DNA from: Maratus speciosus
Lineage: Eukaryota; Arthropoda; Arachnida; Araneae; Salticidae
Assembly: GCA_963932465.1 (NCBI GenBank)
Contig: OZ010786.1
Location: 596,553,038-596,617,037, forward strand
Direction of reading: 5' to 3'
Length of the DNA: 64,000 nt
Below are positions 21,241 to 32,859 of this stretch, piece by piece. The notes below the pieces were generated by a model. That model saw only the letters and a list, made by a program, of their open reading frames with translations. It searched no databases and was not told the origin of the DNA. The number at the start of each line of letters is the position of its first letter. The first letter of the stretch is position 1. The position numbers and the translations under genes were made by a program.

Positions 21241-22814
21241 CTATGCAAACCATAAACGATTTCTGAATATCTGATGTTCTTTGTTACTTCCCCCAAAATT
21301 TCCTAAATATAAGCCATACTGCCTTCTATTGAGTGAAATAAGCAATAATCCTTCACAAAACATATTGTATCAGATATGATACCCAGATTACTTAAAGGAA
21401 ACGACTCCAGATATCATTAAAAAAAATCGTGTTGCACGATTCATTTAACGGTTAATTATGTTTGTTAGTAATTTTTAATATTTTGTATTTATTAAAGAGA
21501 GGTTGTATTTAATAAAAGATACTCAACATTTATATCACGATTAAATTTATTTACAAATCATCCATAATTTATCACATAAGTTTCCAGTTCTCTGGACTTA
21601 TGAACTCACACTCAAATTTCCTTATTCATGAAATGTTTTATATAAAAATTCTACTTTCTTTACAATGCACTCGAAAAAAATAAATCTGTATTATTTGATA
21701 CCGTATATCTTCTTGTTTAGCAAATGTAAATCTTTATTTATGTGATGCATCGAAAACGCATAAATTTTATACGATTGGTTACCTTTGCGTCATGTTATTT
21801 ACGTAAACATTATCTTTATTTTTATCTAAAAATTCTTTATGTATTTTCTGCATTGATAGAAGACGTAACAACTATAAATCTTTATTTTTGTAAAACATAT
21901 TTGATTTCCATTTATAAAACATTTATACAATGGATTGAACTTGAAATGTATTTATTCTTTACATCAAATTCCTGAAAGACAAAATGATAAGATTCTAATG
22001 TTTATATTAAATCGAAATATAAAGACATATTAAATGTACAGAAAGCAGTAAATACAACTTTAACATCTTTATAAATAAGTTACGCCGTAATTTTAAATGG
22101 CTAAATTAACTAATATATTTCTTTACAGTGATCAATGTTGTCGTTGGGTTACTTATTCATTCCGTTTGTTTGTTTGATTGTTACAAAAATTTTGAAATCA
22201 TAATATTTGCCTTAATTAATCTGTCATTAATAATTCCATCAATTAAACGATTATTTTAATTTCAAACATGTTGTACTAACCAAATAATTTGAATAAAAAA
22301 AATCCCAATTGACAACGTGACAGTGTAATTAATAAATTTTAACCAGTAATTATTTTACACGTTTCCATTTTCTTTCAAATACCTACCTTTTTTTTTCATT
22401 TAGCTTTATTTTGCACTTAAAATTAAAAAGCGTTTTCATAAAATAAAAAAAGTTTTTCCTTAAAAATACAGGTTCTTGATTTTGCCAGAAATTTATTTAA
22501 TGTAAATGTGCAATTTTTTTAACTTAAATATAAAAACTGAATTAATATTTTGCTTATTTTCTGAGAGTTACATAGTGAATTACAAAATAAATTCTGCATA
22601 TAAAGAAAATTTAGTTTCGCAGTATAAAAATAATACTAATAAATAAATAGATAAATAAATATTTGATTTTAAAATCACATACTCATACGTTGAGTATAGT
22701 CAATTGCTATAATATAGTTGTTATTACAGATAATTGTAACTGTGATTAGAGAAGTGTGGGATTAAAATCTGCTTTAAGAAAATGAAATACATAACAATAT
22801 TCTACATTCACCGT
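21241..22814. other. Very AT-rich stretch, nothing recognised
   Basis: Short open frames here look like chance frames in low-complexity A/T sequence. No RNA gene, long inverted repeat or recognisable protein motif was found. Confidence 0.5.
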
Positions 22815-23249
22815 TTAACCCTTAAATACATAATTTTTTATTTTGATTCGAAAAAATTATATATGATTATCAGAGATTATTTTACACAGGAAAAATAATG
22901 AAAAAGAAATCAGAGATACATTTTTCGTATACACTGTTAAAAATTTTTCTGTGAAATTACACAGCATTTACGGGTAAACCATTATCTTAAGTCCTATGTA
23001 AAATTACGGAGATTAGAAAAACACAGATTTTGTTAAATTACAGAGAAGTTATACGGTAAATTTACAGTAGACTCTGTAAATTAACATCGCTAAAAATACA
23101 CAAGACTCTGTAAATTTATTTTTAATGATAATAATTTAATTTGGTTTTCAAAATTCGTGAATCACTCAGTTGTTAGTGAGCTTGAAAGAAGTTGAACATC
23201 TCGAGTAAATTTGAACTGCTGCGTCATTTAATATTTACACAACTTGATT

Positions 23250-23325
23250 CTAGCCGCCCTGGGGTTTGAAACCGGGTCTTCCAGATAGCAGAGGAACACC
23301 TTACTGACTGAGCTATAGGAGCTGT
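23250..23325 (-). tRNA. tRNA-like sequence inside the TA-flanked element
   Basis: On the minus strand it has box-A-like TATAGCTCAGTCAG and box-B-like GGTTTCAAACC about 40 bases apart. A TTCC/GGAA stem lies between. The acceptor stem is not convincing and the anticodon loop is oversized, so this is likely a decayed tRNA or SINE head. Confidence 0.45.
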
Positions 23326-23947
23326 TGTGATTGAGTACAAAGTATGTCTTTTATGATTCAGCGGAGAAAACTCTATTGTGCTTTTCAAAGATTTCGCTTC
23401 AAATACATTCGTTAGAACATCCGTAAACGGTTTATTTTAATTTATTTTAGACGAATACATAATACATATTATTGTATTTTATCAATTTTAATTTTTTAAC
23501 TAGCTTAAGTAATAATAAAAAAAAATGAATCTAATTCATTTTCTACAACAATAATGTTTTAGAGAATTTTTCGAAATTGTCGCAAACAATTTATTTTTTA
23601 ATGTGCTAATATTTAAAAGAATTTTTTAGTAAGAAATAAGAGGAAAATAAACAGAATAAATATAATTTATTATTTAAAAGTGATTCTTTACGTTTTAATT
23701 ATTTTATTCCTTTTGTGTAATATGTTTCTAAAAGATTAATATATCTTTATGACGCATTTACCAATAAAATAATAATAATAATAGCATTGTAATGATAATA
23801 ACAGCTTTGAAATAATACTACGCAATTTACTTTTAATATTCACAAGTTTCTGATATATGGTGAAGGGAACAACTGCAAAGTGATTGGCGATGAAAATCAC
23901 CACTAACTCCGAGGAGAGGATTTTTCCCTTTCTAAATTATTCTAAGT

Positions 23948-23971
23948 AAAAAAAAAAAAAAAAAAAAAAAA
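23948..23971 (+). repeat. Poly-A tract (24 bp)
   Basis: An uninterrupted A run inside the TA-flanked element. Confidence 0.95.
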
Positions 23972-24373
23972 GACTAAATTTTCTTTTTTTAAATGTCTAA
24001 TAACATTGGAAAAGAATTTTTAAAAGTATGTATTTTGAATTATAAGTTTTAACATAGATAAAAATATCTTTAAATAAAGACATGGAAATCCCTACAGGGA
24101 ATTAGATATAAGATAAGGGAAATGTCTGTAACATGGTGATCGAGAAACTCAATCGAATGCATTTAACCAAGAACTAGTGTAAATTTACTGAGCGTCTCGC
24201 TTTTTTTTCTGTGTTTTTACAGAAATTTTTAACAGTGTAATACGTCAACCTTTTCTTATATTGCACATCTACAATACATGTAAAAACTAAAATATTGCAA
24301 ATTAGTAAATATTTTAATAAGTAAAAATCTATATACCTTATTTTATATAATTTCTTATTTTGTAAGACATAAC

Positions 24374-24541
24374 CAGGTCTCGCACCGTTCCTAAAATTTT
24401 CGCACTTTGCTACCAGTATTTTAAATAGGAATTCTTCGTGGTACATTCCTTTAACAGCTATAATAGAACTATACAACAAAGATTATCGTTTTTATTTAGT
24501 GGTAGCAAAGTACGAAAATTTTAGGAACGGTGCGAGCCCTG
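24374..24541. mobile_element. hAT-like MITE (168 bp) with exact 8-bp target duplication
   Basis: GACATAAC lies on both sides (24366-24373 and 24542-24549). The ends CAGGTCTCGCACCGTTCC and (complement) CAGGGCTCGCACCGTTCC open ~36-bp inverted repeats with two mismatches. The remaining interior is only ~95 bp. The octamer duplication and CAG ends identify it as hAT-like. Confidence 0.9.
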
Positions 24542-24582
24542 GACATAACCCTTAAATGCACGAATCATAGTTTTAGAATTGC

Positions 24583-26125
24583 TGTACAGATAATTACACT
24601 TGTTATCTCATATTTAATTACTACCGAAAATTTTCAATTATTCTTAATCATCCAAGCAACCTCATAGTAAATTGGTATATAAGTTTATATACCTTAAAAT
24701 TTTAAATGAAATAAGTGATCGTAATTAATAAAATTCTAGTAGAAGAGCTATGCGAATAAATATCTTAAAATTAAATTATAATTCGCGTAAAATTGTAATT
24801 ATCAAATTAATTAATTACAAATAAAAATTAAAAGGTTGCGTTGTGAATTATTTATGTGATCTCTTCCACTTATGAATGAAACTCAATTTAAGCTGTAAAA
24901 TAAAATAACACACCTTAAACATTTATCAATTAAATAATTACAGAGATTTCTAACTCCTGATTAAATGATTTTTTTATTTACATTCAGCACAATCATATAC
25001 ATATACACATTAAATGATTCAAGAAAAAGAAAGCAAAACTTTTGTTTGCTGATCATTGTTACATGAAGATTAAATCTTTAGCAAAATGATTTCATTTAGT
25101 TTTATTATTATATTTTTTTTTATCAAGAGCAATAATTTTTCTTTTATTCTTAAATACCTTATTTATATTTAATTTTTGTTTTATTGGATCTTTGACAGCC
25201 ATCTACCATAAAATATCATAAAAGGATATTTATAATTTCTAATATAATTTAAGTGGTAAAGAAAAAGATTAATGTAATACCTTGAATTATATACGGGATG
25301 GTGGCCTTCATTCATCAGATTTAGGACTGTCGCGATACTAAGGATAGTATCCAAACATCATCCAAATTCATCTCCTCACAAGAGCGGCGAAATCGGGATG
25401 ACGGGAAGCATAGCTCCGGGACGCTGTAGGCCGAATCCATTTTATCTTAATACGAAGAAGACTTCATCAGGCCCGTTAGGCTAGCTTAAGCAGTATCAGA
25501 TCTGTCCATCTCGCCTGGGCAATACTAGGGCTCTCAGGATGCATTGCTATGGCTCTCAGGATGCATTGCTATGGCTCTCAGGATGCATTGCTATGGCTCT
25601 CAGGATCGCTCTTGCATCTTCGGCATCTTTTCTTAGACTATTTTTCAAACTTTTCCTTCTTGCACACCATCCCTTGGAGTGGGTGGAACTATTTGTATAG
25701 TCCTCCCTTACTGGATGTGAGAAGATTCTGTATTATCCTTAGATAGACCTATTAGCTATCAGTCTGCAATAGCCCCTTACATATACTTTCCTTTTATTAT
25801 ATGCCTTAAAGTTTGGGTGGTCCAAAAGCCATAAATTTATTCCAACACTTTTATTAAGGACATAAATTTATTCCAACATTTTATTATTTTACGATTTCTA
25901 ATTATACACCACTTTCCACTGGCTTGTTATAAAACGACACCATGGCTTCTGGCTATTGTTGTTATCTGAGATCCGAACTATATTCAACATTATACATTAA
26001 TTTTACAATAAAACAATTTTTTTAAGTATATATTTAATATTTAAAATCAAATTAATAATTTTTGTATGAACTTACACTCCTATTTTACTCGAAAATATAA
26101 TTATAATAATTTTACACTCATAATT
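24583..26125 (+). repeat. ~1.5-kb direct duplication, copy 1
   Basis: From ACAGATAATTACACTTGTTA to TACTCGAAAATATAATTATA the sequence matches 26763-28280 with only scattered differences (offset ~2180 at the left end). A GC-richer island at ~25375-25520 (gagcggcgaaatcgggatga) is shared. No protein was recognised in it on either strand. Copy 1 has an expanded 22-bp repeat at 25531-25606. Confidence 0.9.
25531..25606 (+). repeat. 22-bp minisatellite, three full copies
   Basis: The unit GCTCTCAGGATGCATTGCTATG repeats three times in almost perfect form, then a partial copy continues. The duplicate block has a single diverged unit near 27710-27740, so expansion came after, or was lost from, the duplication. 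Confidence 0.95.
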
Positions 26126-26762
26126 ATACAGCACTATTATTTAAAAAATATATATTTCTTAGTAGATGAAATTGTTTCGAAAATCATTCTTTTACACACA
26201 TAAATATCCCTAAAATATTTATAATACACGTATATATAAAAACACCATAATTTCATTTAACAGAAAAATATCTGTCTTTTTCTACATAAAAAAACATTTT
26301 ATTTATTTATTTTTTATATGCAGTATATAAAAAATTTTATTTTTACAAATGTGTCATCTGTGATGCGAATGCCATTATTTCTCTATGGTAACTGAGATCC
26401 AACCAAAAAGAGAAAAGAGAGAAAAAAATAATTGTAATACCTAAATTTACCTATTATAAATCCTTGAAGTATGTTTTTTTTTTTTTTTTTTTTTTTTTTT
26501 TTGGCTTTATTGCTAACATATATTATTCATTTTATTTATTTAAATTATTATATGTGTGTCATTATTGTTACAATAATAAAATTAATTTTAATAAAATTTT
26601 AATCAATTAAATTCACGTACCTACAATATCTTTAAAATTGTGACATTAAAATAATACTTAAATTTATTTTCCTTTATTATTATTATTATTATTATTATTT
26701 CTAATGACCTCAGATGAACGTTCCTGAGTCATAGCACCATTTTACTTTAATGAGGAGGAGAT
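26126..26762. other. Spacer between duplicated blocks
   Basis: A/T-rich sequence holding a 29-bp poly-T (26474-26502) and a (TTA)n microsatellite (26674-26700). No gene is seen. Its tract of repeats may have helped the duplication, but this is inference. Confidence 0.6.
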
Positions 26763-28280
26763 GCTGGACAGATAATTACACTTGTTATCTCATATTTAAT
26801 TTCTACCCAAAATTGTCAATTAATCCCAATCATCCAAGCAACCTCATAGTAAATTGGTATATAAATTTATATACCTTAAAATTTTAAATGAAATAAGTGA
26901 TCGTAATTAATAAAATTCTAGTAGAAGAGCTATGCGAATAAATATCTTAAAATTAAATTATAATTCGCGTAAAATTGTAATTATCAAATTAATTAATTAC
27001 AAATAAAAATTAAAAGGTTGCGTTGTGAATTATTTATGTGAACTCTTCCACTTATGAATTAAACTCAATTTACGCTGTAAAATAAAATGATACACCTTAA
27101 ACATTTATCAATTAAATAATTACAGAGATTTTTAACTCTTGATTAAATATTTTTTTATTTACATTAAGCACAATTATATACATATACACATTAAATGGTT
27201 AAAAAAAAAGAAAGCAAAGCTTTTGTTTGCTGATCATTGATATATATAGATTTAATCATTAACAAAATGATTTCATTTAGTTTTATAATTATATATTTTT
27301 TTATTAAAAGCAATAATTTTCTTATATTCTTAAACACCTTATATATATTTAATTTTTGTTTTGTTGGATCTCAGACAGCCATTTACCATAAAATATCATA
27401 AAAGGATATTTATAATTTCCAATATCATTAAAGTGGTACAGAAAAAGATTAATGTAATACATTGTATTATATACAGGATGGTGGCCTTCATTCATCAGAT
27501 TTAGAACTGTCGCGATGCTAAGGATCATATCCAAACATCATCCAGATTCATCTCCTCATCAGAGCGGCGAAATCGGGATGACGGGAAGCATAGCTCCGGA
27601 CCGCTGTAGGCCAATCCATTTTATTTTAACACCAGGAAGACATCATCAGGTCAATTAGGCTTGCTTAGGCTCTCTCCGATATGTCCATCTCGCCTGGGCA
27701 TTACTAGGGCTCTAATGATGCATTACATGGGCTTTCAGGATCGCTCTTTCGTCTTCGGCATCTTTTCTTAGACTCTATTTTTTTTTTAACTTTTTCCTCC
27801 TGCATTATCATCCCTTGGAAGTGGGTGGAACTATTTGTATAGTCCTCCCTTATTGGATGTGAGAAGATTTTTTATTATCCTTAGATAGACCTATTAGCTA
27901 ACAGTCTGCAATAGCCCCTTACATATACTTTAATATTATTATATGCTTTAAAGTTTGGGTGGTCTAAAAGCCATAAATTTATTCCAACACTTTTATTAAG
28001 GCCATAAATTTATTCCAACATTTTTATTATTTTACGATTTCTAATTATACACCACTTTCCACTGGCTTGTCATAAAACGACACCATGGCGTCTAGCTATT
28101 GTTGTTATCTGAGATCCGAACTATATTCAACATTATACATTAATTTTACAATAAAACAATTTTTTTTAATATATATATTTAATATTTAAAATCAAATTAA
28201 TAACTTTTGTATGAACTTACACTCCTATTTTACTCGAAAATATAATTATTATAATTTTACACTCATAATTATATTTTATA
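26763..28280 (+). repeat. ~1.5-kb direct duplication, copy 2
   Basis: It matches 24583-26125 closely, including ggatggtggccttcattcat and caccactttccactggcttg. It differs by small indels and the missing minisatellite expansion. The last ~75 bp end at an A run (28280). Confidence 0.9.
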
Positions 28281-28299
28281 AAAAAAAAATTGTACAAAC

Positions 28300-28590
28300 A
28301 GAAATAACAAATTACGCAACTGTACTTTGACTTAACCAAAATGGTGCGGGAACATATTATTGTTATATGTTTCCCAGCAAGAATTGGGTTTTTAATTGCT
28401 ATATTAAAGATTAGACACCAGAAATTTTATGATGGATTTTTAAAACTTATAAAAATAGATTTAAATAGCGAGGCCACGTAGCAAATATCTGTAGCCTTTT
28501 TACAAAATTAATATTTCAACATAAGTATATTGGTTTCCAAGAATTAAATAAAAAGTGATGCATGTGCATCACTATGCATTTAAGGGTTAA
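28300..28590. repeat. Right-end fragment of a TTAACCCTTAAATGCAT-type repeat
   Basis: It ends AGTGATGCATGTGCATCACT followed by ATGCATTTAAGGGTTAA (28590), the inverse of TTAACCCTTAAAT starts at 22815 and 24547. It contains the motif GACACCAGAAATTTTATG shared with the TTAA MITEs. It may be the far end of a composite element opened by the duplications. Confidence 0.55.
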
Positions 28591-28700
28591 CCTCTGTTAA
28601 TAATCAGCGTTTGGAAGATATAATGTAACAGTCAACTTTTCCAGTAATGTTTTAAAATGTGCTAAAAATTCGAACCGATAAATCGTAAAAGATGCTGAAC

Positions 28701-28807
28701 AATAAATGTCAAACGCAGCGACATCTACTTAGTCTTTCTCAATGTAAACATTGTATAAGAGTTGTATAAAGTTTCAGTTAGGTGATGTCGCTGCGATTGA
28801 CATTTAT
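28701..28807. repeat. Short inverted repeat with 25-bp arms
   Basis: ATAAATGTCAAACGCAGCGA at the left (28701-28725) is complementary to 28783-28807 with one mismatch, leaving a 57-nt loop. Outer bases pair weakly for another ~10 nt. It could be a tiny MITE or an RNA hairpin. Confidence 0.8.
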
Positions 28808-28815
28808 CATTCTGA

Positions 28816-29166
28816 ATCGTCATTTATGACATTCAATTTTGTATCACTTTAAGAAAAATTGTTTGCCATATTATAATATATTGATGCTATACCAAAACTG
28901 CACAGAATAAATAGTGTTTAAGTCGACTATCCAAACAGTGATAAAAATTTAAATCCCTTAAATGTGCCACGATGCTAAAATCTTAATATTCGATCATAGC
29001 GATAACTACGAAATGCTTTCAGATTTCAATGAAAGTTGTGTGTTATTAAAGTCCCTTGAGTAGCAATCGGCTTGCAGTTTTAGAAAATATCTTGCAGATG
29101 TCGCTGAGGATCAACACTTGGGATTTCAGTATCGTTAGATATTTAACGGATTCAGTAATTTAGCAC
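28816..29166. other. Unremarkable intergenic stretch
   Basis: No gene or repeat boundary was recognised. Confidence 0.5.
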
Positions 29167-29485
29167 TTAACCCTCTCGCTGCGCAACCCGAGATTTTCTC
29201 CGGCAACGTAAAAGTAGCAAAATTTGTGCTACCGGAGATATCCTCGGGAATGCATTTTTCCCGCCTAATTAACCCTCCTTGATTATTCCCACTAGTTATT
29301 TTCATATTGTAAATTTTGAATTATTTAATCGGAGAATTTTCCCGATTAAATTAGACGAAAACTTTTTGTTTTGAAAAACCGGTGACAAAAGGATAAAAAT
29401 TCTTAAAAGACGCTCTTCGCGAAGGTGTTAAATACGCAATTTTTGAAGCTATTTTGATAAAACAATTACGCAGCGAGAGGGTTAA
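29167..29485. mobile_element. TTAA foldback element (319 bp) with a nested relative
   Basis: The arm TTAACCCTCTCGCTGCG is exactly complementary to CGCAGCGAGAGGGTTAA at the right. The interior from TTAACCCTCCTTGATTATTC (29270) to TTCGCGAAGGTGTTAAAT (29433) resembles the 6902-7109 element, including gattaaatta and aaaaaccggtga. It thus looks like one family member inside another. Confidence 0.85.
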
Positions 29486-29639
29486 GTATTACTGAAAAAA
29501 CTCATTTTCAAGCTGTTTAACCTTTTTAGCTACTTTTAAGATGCTTTATTAAACTATAAGGTAAGGATTTGCTGAAAGTCGTTTACCACCACAAATTTCA
29601 AAATATAATTCTCGTAGATAAAAATGAAGTAGCGGTTTT

Positions 29640-30060
29640 GCGATTTGTTATGATTTGAAATGGGTTTACACGTTTTGGAATGTCCTGAATTCAATTCGAA
29701 GAGTTTTGGAAAACGTTTGTGCGCAGATATATGTCAAAAATTTTGACTTCGCTGTAACTCAATAACTAATGCGCAGAATTCCATCGAACTTCATATTCAG
29801 TTTGTCTAACGTAATGGAATTTTTCGTGTATCCCCTTAAACGATATGTAAATGCTACACACTTTGTTTTAAATGCATAACTATTTATAGTAAAATCAATA
29901 GCAAATAAAAATTTCATGACAATCTGCATATTTCCAGAGTTAAAGCAGGGATAAATTGACGGTAGACAGACAAAGCGAATTCAAAAACACTTTTCTTTTT
30001 CAACTTTATTAGAAAATGTTAAAAATGTATTTTTTTTCTTTTTTTTTTTTTTGTAACTTT
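29640..30060 (-). repeat. Reverse-orientation fragment of repeat X
   Basis: Blocks such as gtagacagacaaagcg followed by cttttcaactatgttg are the reverse complement of the caa-agttgaaa...ctgtctgtc region of repeat X. Diverged, no coding signal. Confidence 0.5.
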
Positions 30061-30650
30061 TCAACTATGTTGGAATGTATTACATTTTTTTTCTTTTTAA
30101 TAAGGACAGTAGATCAAACATCTCAAATTTTTCTTGTACTTTTTATAGAAAAGTTCCAAATTAAAGAACTGTAATTGTGTTACTACCACAGAAAAGTATA
30201 CTATTCTTACAAATAATATAGTAAAATGACGATATATTCAACACTATCAATGTTAACTCTAAATTATTTGAAAGAGCATCATTCATCAGTTTCTGAAGCT
30301 ATTAATCTTTTACAAGGAACAAAGCTATCCTGAAAAATTCTGTCATAATAATACATTGATATTCTAAAATGTCAGATAAATTTGTTTGTGATTAATTACA
30401 TATTTGTGATGCCAAACTCTTCTTATTGAAATTTAGGATGAGCTTCTGTTAATAAAGGATATGTAGACAAAGAAAGGATATTCTATAATAAATTATCAAT
30501 TTTTATTTTAAATACGTTTTATGAAAAATCTTACACCAAAAAATCTTACAATTATTTTGTTTAGATAATTTTCATTTTAGACATTTTAAGTGATGATGAT
30601 TTTTAATATGAAATTTAAAAAAAAATTAAAAAAAAATAAAAAAAACCCGA
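30061..30650. other. AT-rich stretch, nothing recognised
   Basis: Poly-T and poly-A runs and chance frames only. Confidence 0.5.
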
Positions 30651-30926
30651 CTGCGTAAAAGGGCGAACCAAAAAGAGGGAAACAAGATGACGTAGGAAAA
30701 TAGTAGAGTGTGTAATGGAAATCTCTTTTTTTACTTATGTAATTGCAATCGGAGGCATCAGATTAATGTTTGGGTATGTACTGCGGCTCCTGCTACCTAC
30801 ATATTTGTCTTCGACTGCAATTACTTAACCAAAAAAAAAAAAAAAAAAAAAAAGGATTTCCATTATGCACTCTATTATTTTCCTACGACATCTTGTTTCC
30901 CTCTTTTTTGTTCACTTTGTACGCAG
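30651..30926. mobile_element. Foldback element with ~85-bp inverted arms (276 bp)
   Basis: CTGCGTAAAAGGGCGAAC... at the left and its mirror ...CTTTGTACGCAG at the right frame long arms that share AGAGGGAAACAAGATG and GTAGGAAAATA. The core also pairs (gtaattgca with tgcaattac). A 23-bp A run (30831-30853) lies in the right half. No target duplication was recognised. Confidence 0.85.
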
Positions 30927-31394
30927 TGTGGTTGTTTGGTTGTTTAAATTTAATTTTTTATTGACGAATTTTTAGTTTATATTACTTATCTATTTTTTTA
31001 TTGACTTGTATTGATGACTTCTAATTGTGTTTAATTGTTAGATCCTGTCTGGGGTATTCTCATAATCTTTTGACTTTTCAGGAATAAAAATCTGGTGAAA
31101 TTAAACTTAATAAAATATCATTTTAAACTAACAGACGAATGCCTTAGTGATTTAAAATAAAGAAAAAATGGTCAGCAGCGAATTTATTTTATTTATGTAA
31201 CTGAGGTCTAAGTTAAACTTGCGAGTTTAATATTACTTACCATTTTAATGCTATAACTTTTAATTTTCTTCTAAATTGTTACTTACAGTGAATTTGCATA
31301 GTACCCACAGGATAATTGTAGTATTTTTAGTACAAAATTTTGGTATAACATTGTCTTAAAGGGGTATTAAAGAAAAGACGGTAAGGCAAAAAAA

Positions 31395-31470
31395 GGGGAC
31401 GGTATAGGAAAAAGTGACCGTAAGGGAAAAATGGGGACGGTATAGGAAAAAAGTGACCGTAAGGAAAACA
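31395..31470 (+). repeat. 38-bp tandem repeat, two copies
   Basis: The unit starts GGGGACGGTATAGGAAAAAG then TGACCGTAAGGG. A partial upstream copy (gacggtaaggcaaa) precedes. Nothing suggests function. Confidence 0.9.
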
Positions 31471-31671
31471 AGTGTGTAAGTGTGATCATGGATCGCACAG
31501 AGAGTTTCGTTTAATATTCCTTTCAAAACACTTTCTTTCAAAACGTCCGGTACATTTATATGTTTTATCCTCGATTACAAATCATTTTTCACCATGCTAC
31601 CAGAAATATGGTTCGACTTATACACGAAGATTCAATTTTTTTCAAAATTTTGCTTAAGAATTGGGGGGCAG

Positions 31672-31701
31672 GGGGTCGACTTATACACGAGTATATACGG
31701 T
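31672..31701 (-). mobile_element. Terminal fragment of a Tigger/pogo-like element
   Basis: CGACTTATACACGAGTATAT followed by ACGGTA is the inverse of the ACCGTATA...TATAAG end seen near 6398. A weaker second copy (gttcgacttatacacgaag) is at 31611-31630. Only the terminus is present. Confidence 0.45.
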
Positions 31702-31775
31702 ATGTATTTTTTCATAAATTTGCTTAATAAGTGCGCTTTTACCAAGCGTAAAATAAACTTTTTCTGTTAAAAAGC

Positions 31776-31794
31776 GAGAGAGAGAGAGAGAGAG
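31776..31794 (+). repeat. (GA)n microsatellite
   Basis: A short pure GA run. Confidence 0.9.
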
Positions 31795-32135
31795 AAAGTA
31801 TTTGCTTTGAAAGGATTCTCTCAATTGGAATTTTATAGTTTAGTAATCATAAAAAGAATTCATATTTTAAATCAAAGTATCCATATTTTGCATTTTAAAT
31901 CTCCGGAAATATTATTTTTTTTAAAATTATGTCGCGAGATATCCTCAGAAACGTTTAGCATCATTAATTGCATGAAAAATAGTACAGGATGAATTTTCTA
32001 AGTACAGAATGATTTCAATGGATTTTAAATATGAAAAGCTAAAACGATATTATTGTCATTTAAAAATATATTTTCATGTAGGAATTTGAAAATTCAGACA
32101 AATTTATGTTATCTTAAATAATTATTTATAAAACA

Positions 32136-32158
32136 TTTTTTTTTTTTTTTTTTTTTTT
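32136..32158 (+). repeat. Poly-T tract (23 bp)
   Basis: An uninterrupted T run in A/T-rich intergenic DNA. Confidence 0.95.
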
Positions 32159-32333
32159 ACTTATGAATTTAAATTTATATTGAATGTATACAAAAGGCTA
32201 TGTATTTAAATTTGCAATAAAATTAGATAATTCCGGCTTATACGAGGCACATAAAATATGAATATTTTCTAGTTTTGAGTTTCAAAAGAGGGAAAAAAAT
32301 ACATGAATACCTTCGAAACGTTTCTTGTTCAAC

Positions 32334-32404
32334 GGCCCTGTAGCATAATGGATAGAGCGCGCGTTTGGTGTTCGTAAGTACCCTGGATCAAACCCGGAAG
32401 GCAG
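32334..32404 (+). tRNA. tRNA-like sequence resembling tRNA-Arg (pseudo-tRNA or SINE head)
   Basis: GGCCCTGTAGCATAATGGATAGAGCGC resembles the 5' half of arthropod tRNA-Arg, including box A TAGCATAATGG. The box B region is GGATCAAACCC, with changes from GGTTCGANTCC. The 3' end AAGGCAG does not close the acceptor stem cleanly. No poly-T terminator follows closely. It is probably not a working gene. Confidence 0.55.
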
Positions 32405-32599
32405 AATGAAGGCACAAAATGTGATCCCCAAAAGCTGTTTTTCCTGTAATTCCGTGTGCGTGCTTGATAATTGTAATGTGTGTTACATGTGAATCTGTTT
32501 GATAATTAGTTGAAAAAAGAACGTTATTTCTGAAAAAAATAATTAAATTGTTTTATATTAAGTACTTTAAACATAGCTTCAAAATTTTTTGTTTCATAT

Positions 32600-32859
32600 T
32601 AAGTGACCTTGAAGTTTCCCAAAATCCTACAGTATCACTTCCTAAAATCTTCCCCAAAAACTTCCGAAGAGGACCCTAAAGGAGGTCCTGGGGAGCTCTC
32701 TAGGATGCTGCAAGGCGGACATTTTCTGTTCCTGAGGACCACCTGGTGACAATTTTCATCACCCTCAGAGATACCCGGGGGATGATGGTGTTTTATTGTA
32801 AATCTTCCTGGGGATGTCCTGTGGAGGCAAATGTGCTATATGGGTTACCGCCATGGAAT
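32600..32859. other. GC-richer island without a recognised product
   Basis: This ~250-bp stretch is less A/T-rich than its surroundings. It has an inverted AGGACC...GGTCCT pair near 32675. Neither strand gave a protein I recognise. It could be decayed repeat or an old exon. Confidence 0.4.

Larger units (their letters stand above)
22932..24237. mobile_element. TA-flanked DNA transposon, CACTGTTAAAAATTT ends (1.3 kb)
   Basis: The left end CACTGTTAAAAATTTTTCTG and the right end's complement CACTGTTAAAAATTTCTGT match. Each is bordered by TA (22930-22931, 24238-24239). Subterminal copies of CTGTAAATTTAC occur near 23060-23125. A tRNA-like block lies inside. There is no transposase. The TA duplication and ends fit the Tc1/mariner group. 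The uninterrupted repeat P copy gives the target. Confidence 0.8.
22815..24365 (+). repeat. Repeat P, second copy, split by a TA-flanked element
   Basis: It starts TTTAACCCTTAAATACATAA and aligns with 20957-21240 up to TTTTTCGTA, then again from ATACGTCAACC (24240) to CTTATTTTGTAAGACATAAC. The 22932-24237 insertion sits between. Confidence 0.75.

Noticed and set aside
21742..21975. 77-codon open frame in AT-rich DNA
   Set aside because: Composition is dominated by F, Y, L, I and K as expected of random A/T-rich frames. No motif, no splice signals and no neighbouring gene context.
24174..24479. 101-codon minus-strand open frame
   Set aside because: It spans the end of the TA-flanked element, repeat P and part of the hAT MITE, so it cannot be an ancestral gene.
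12107..32404. Functional tRNA genes
   Set aside because: All tRNA-like units have disrupted D or acceptor stems or odd anticodon loops, and most lie within mobile elements.
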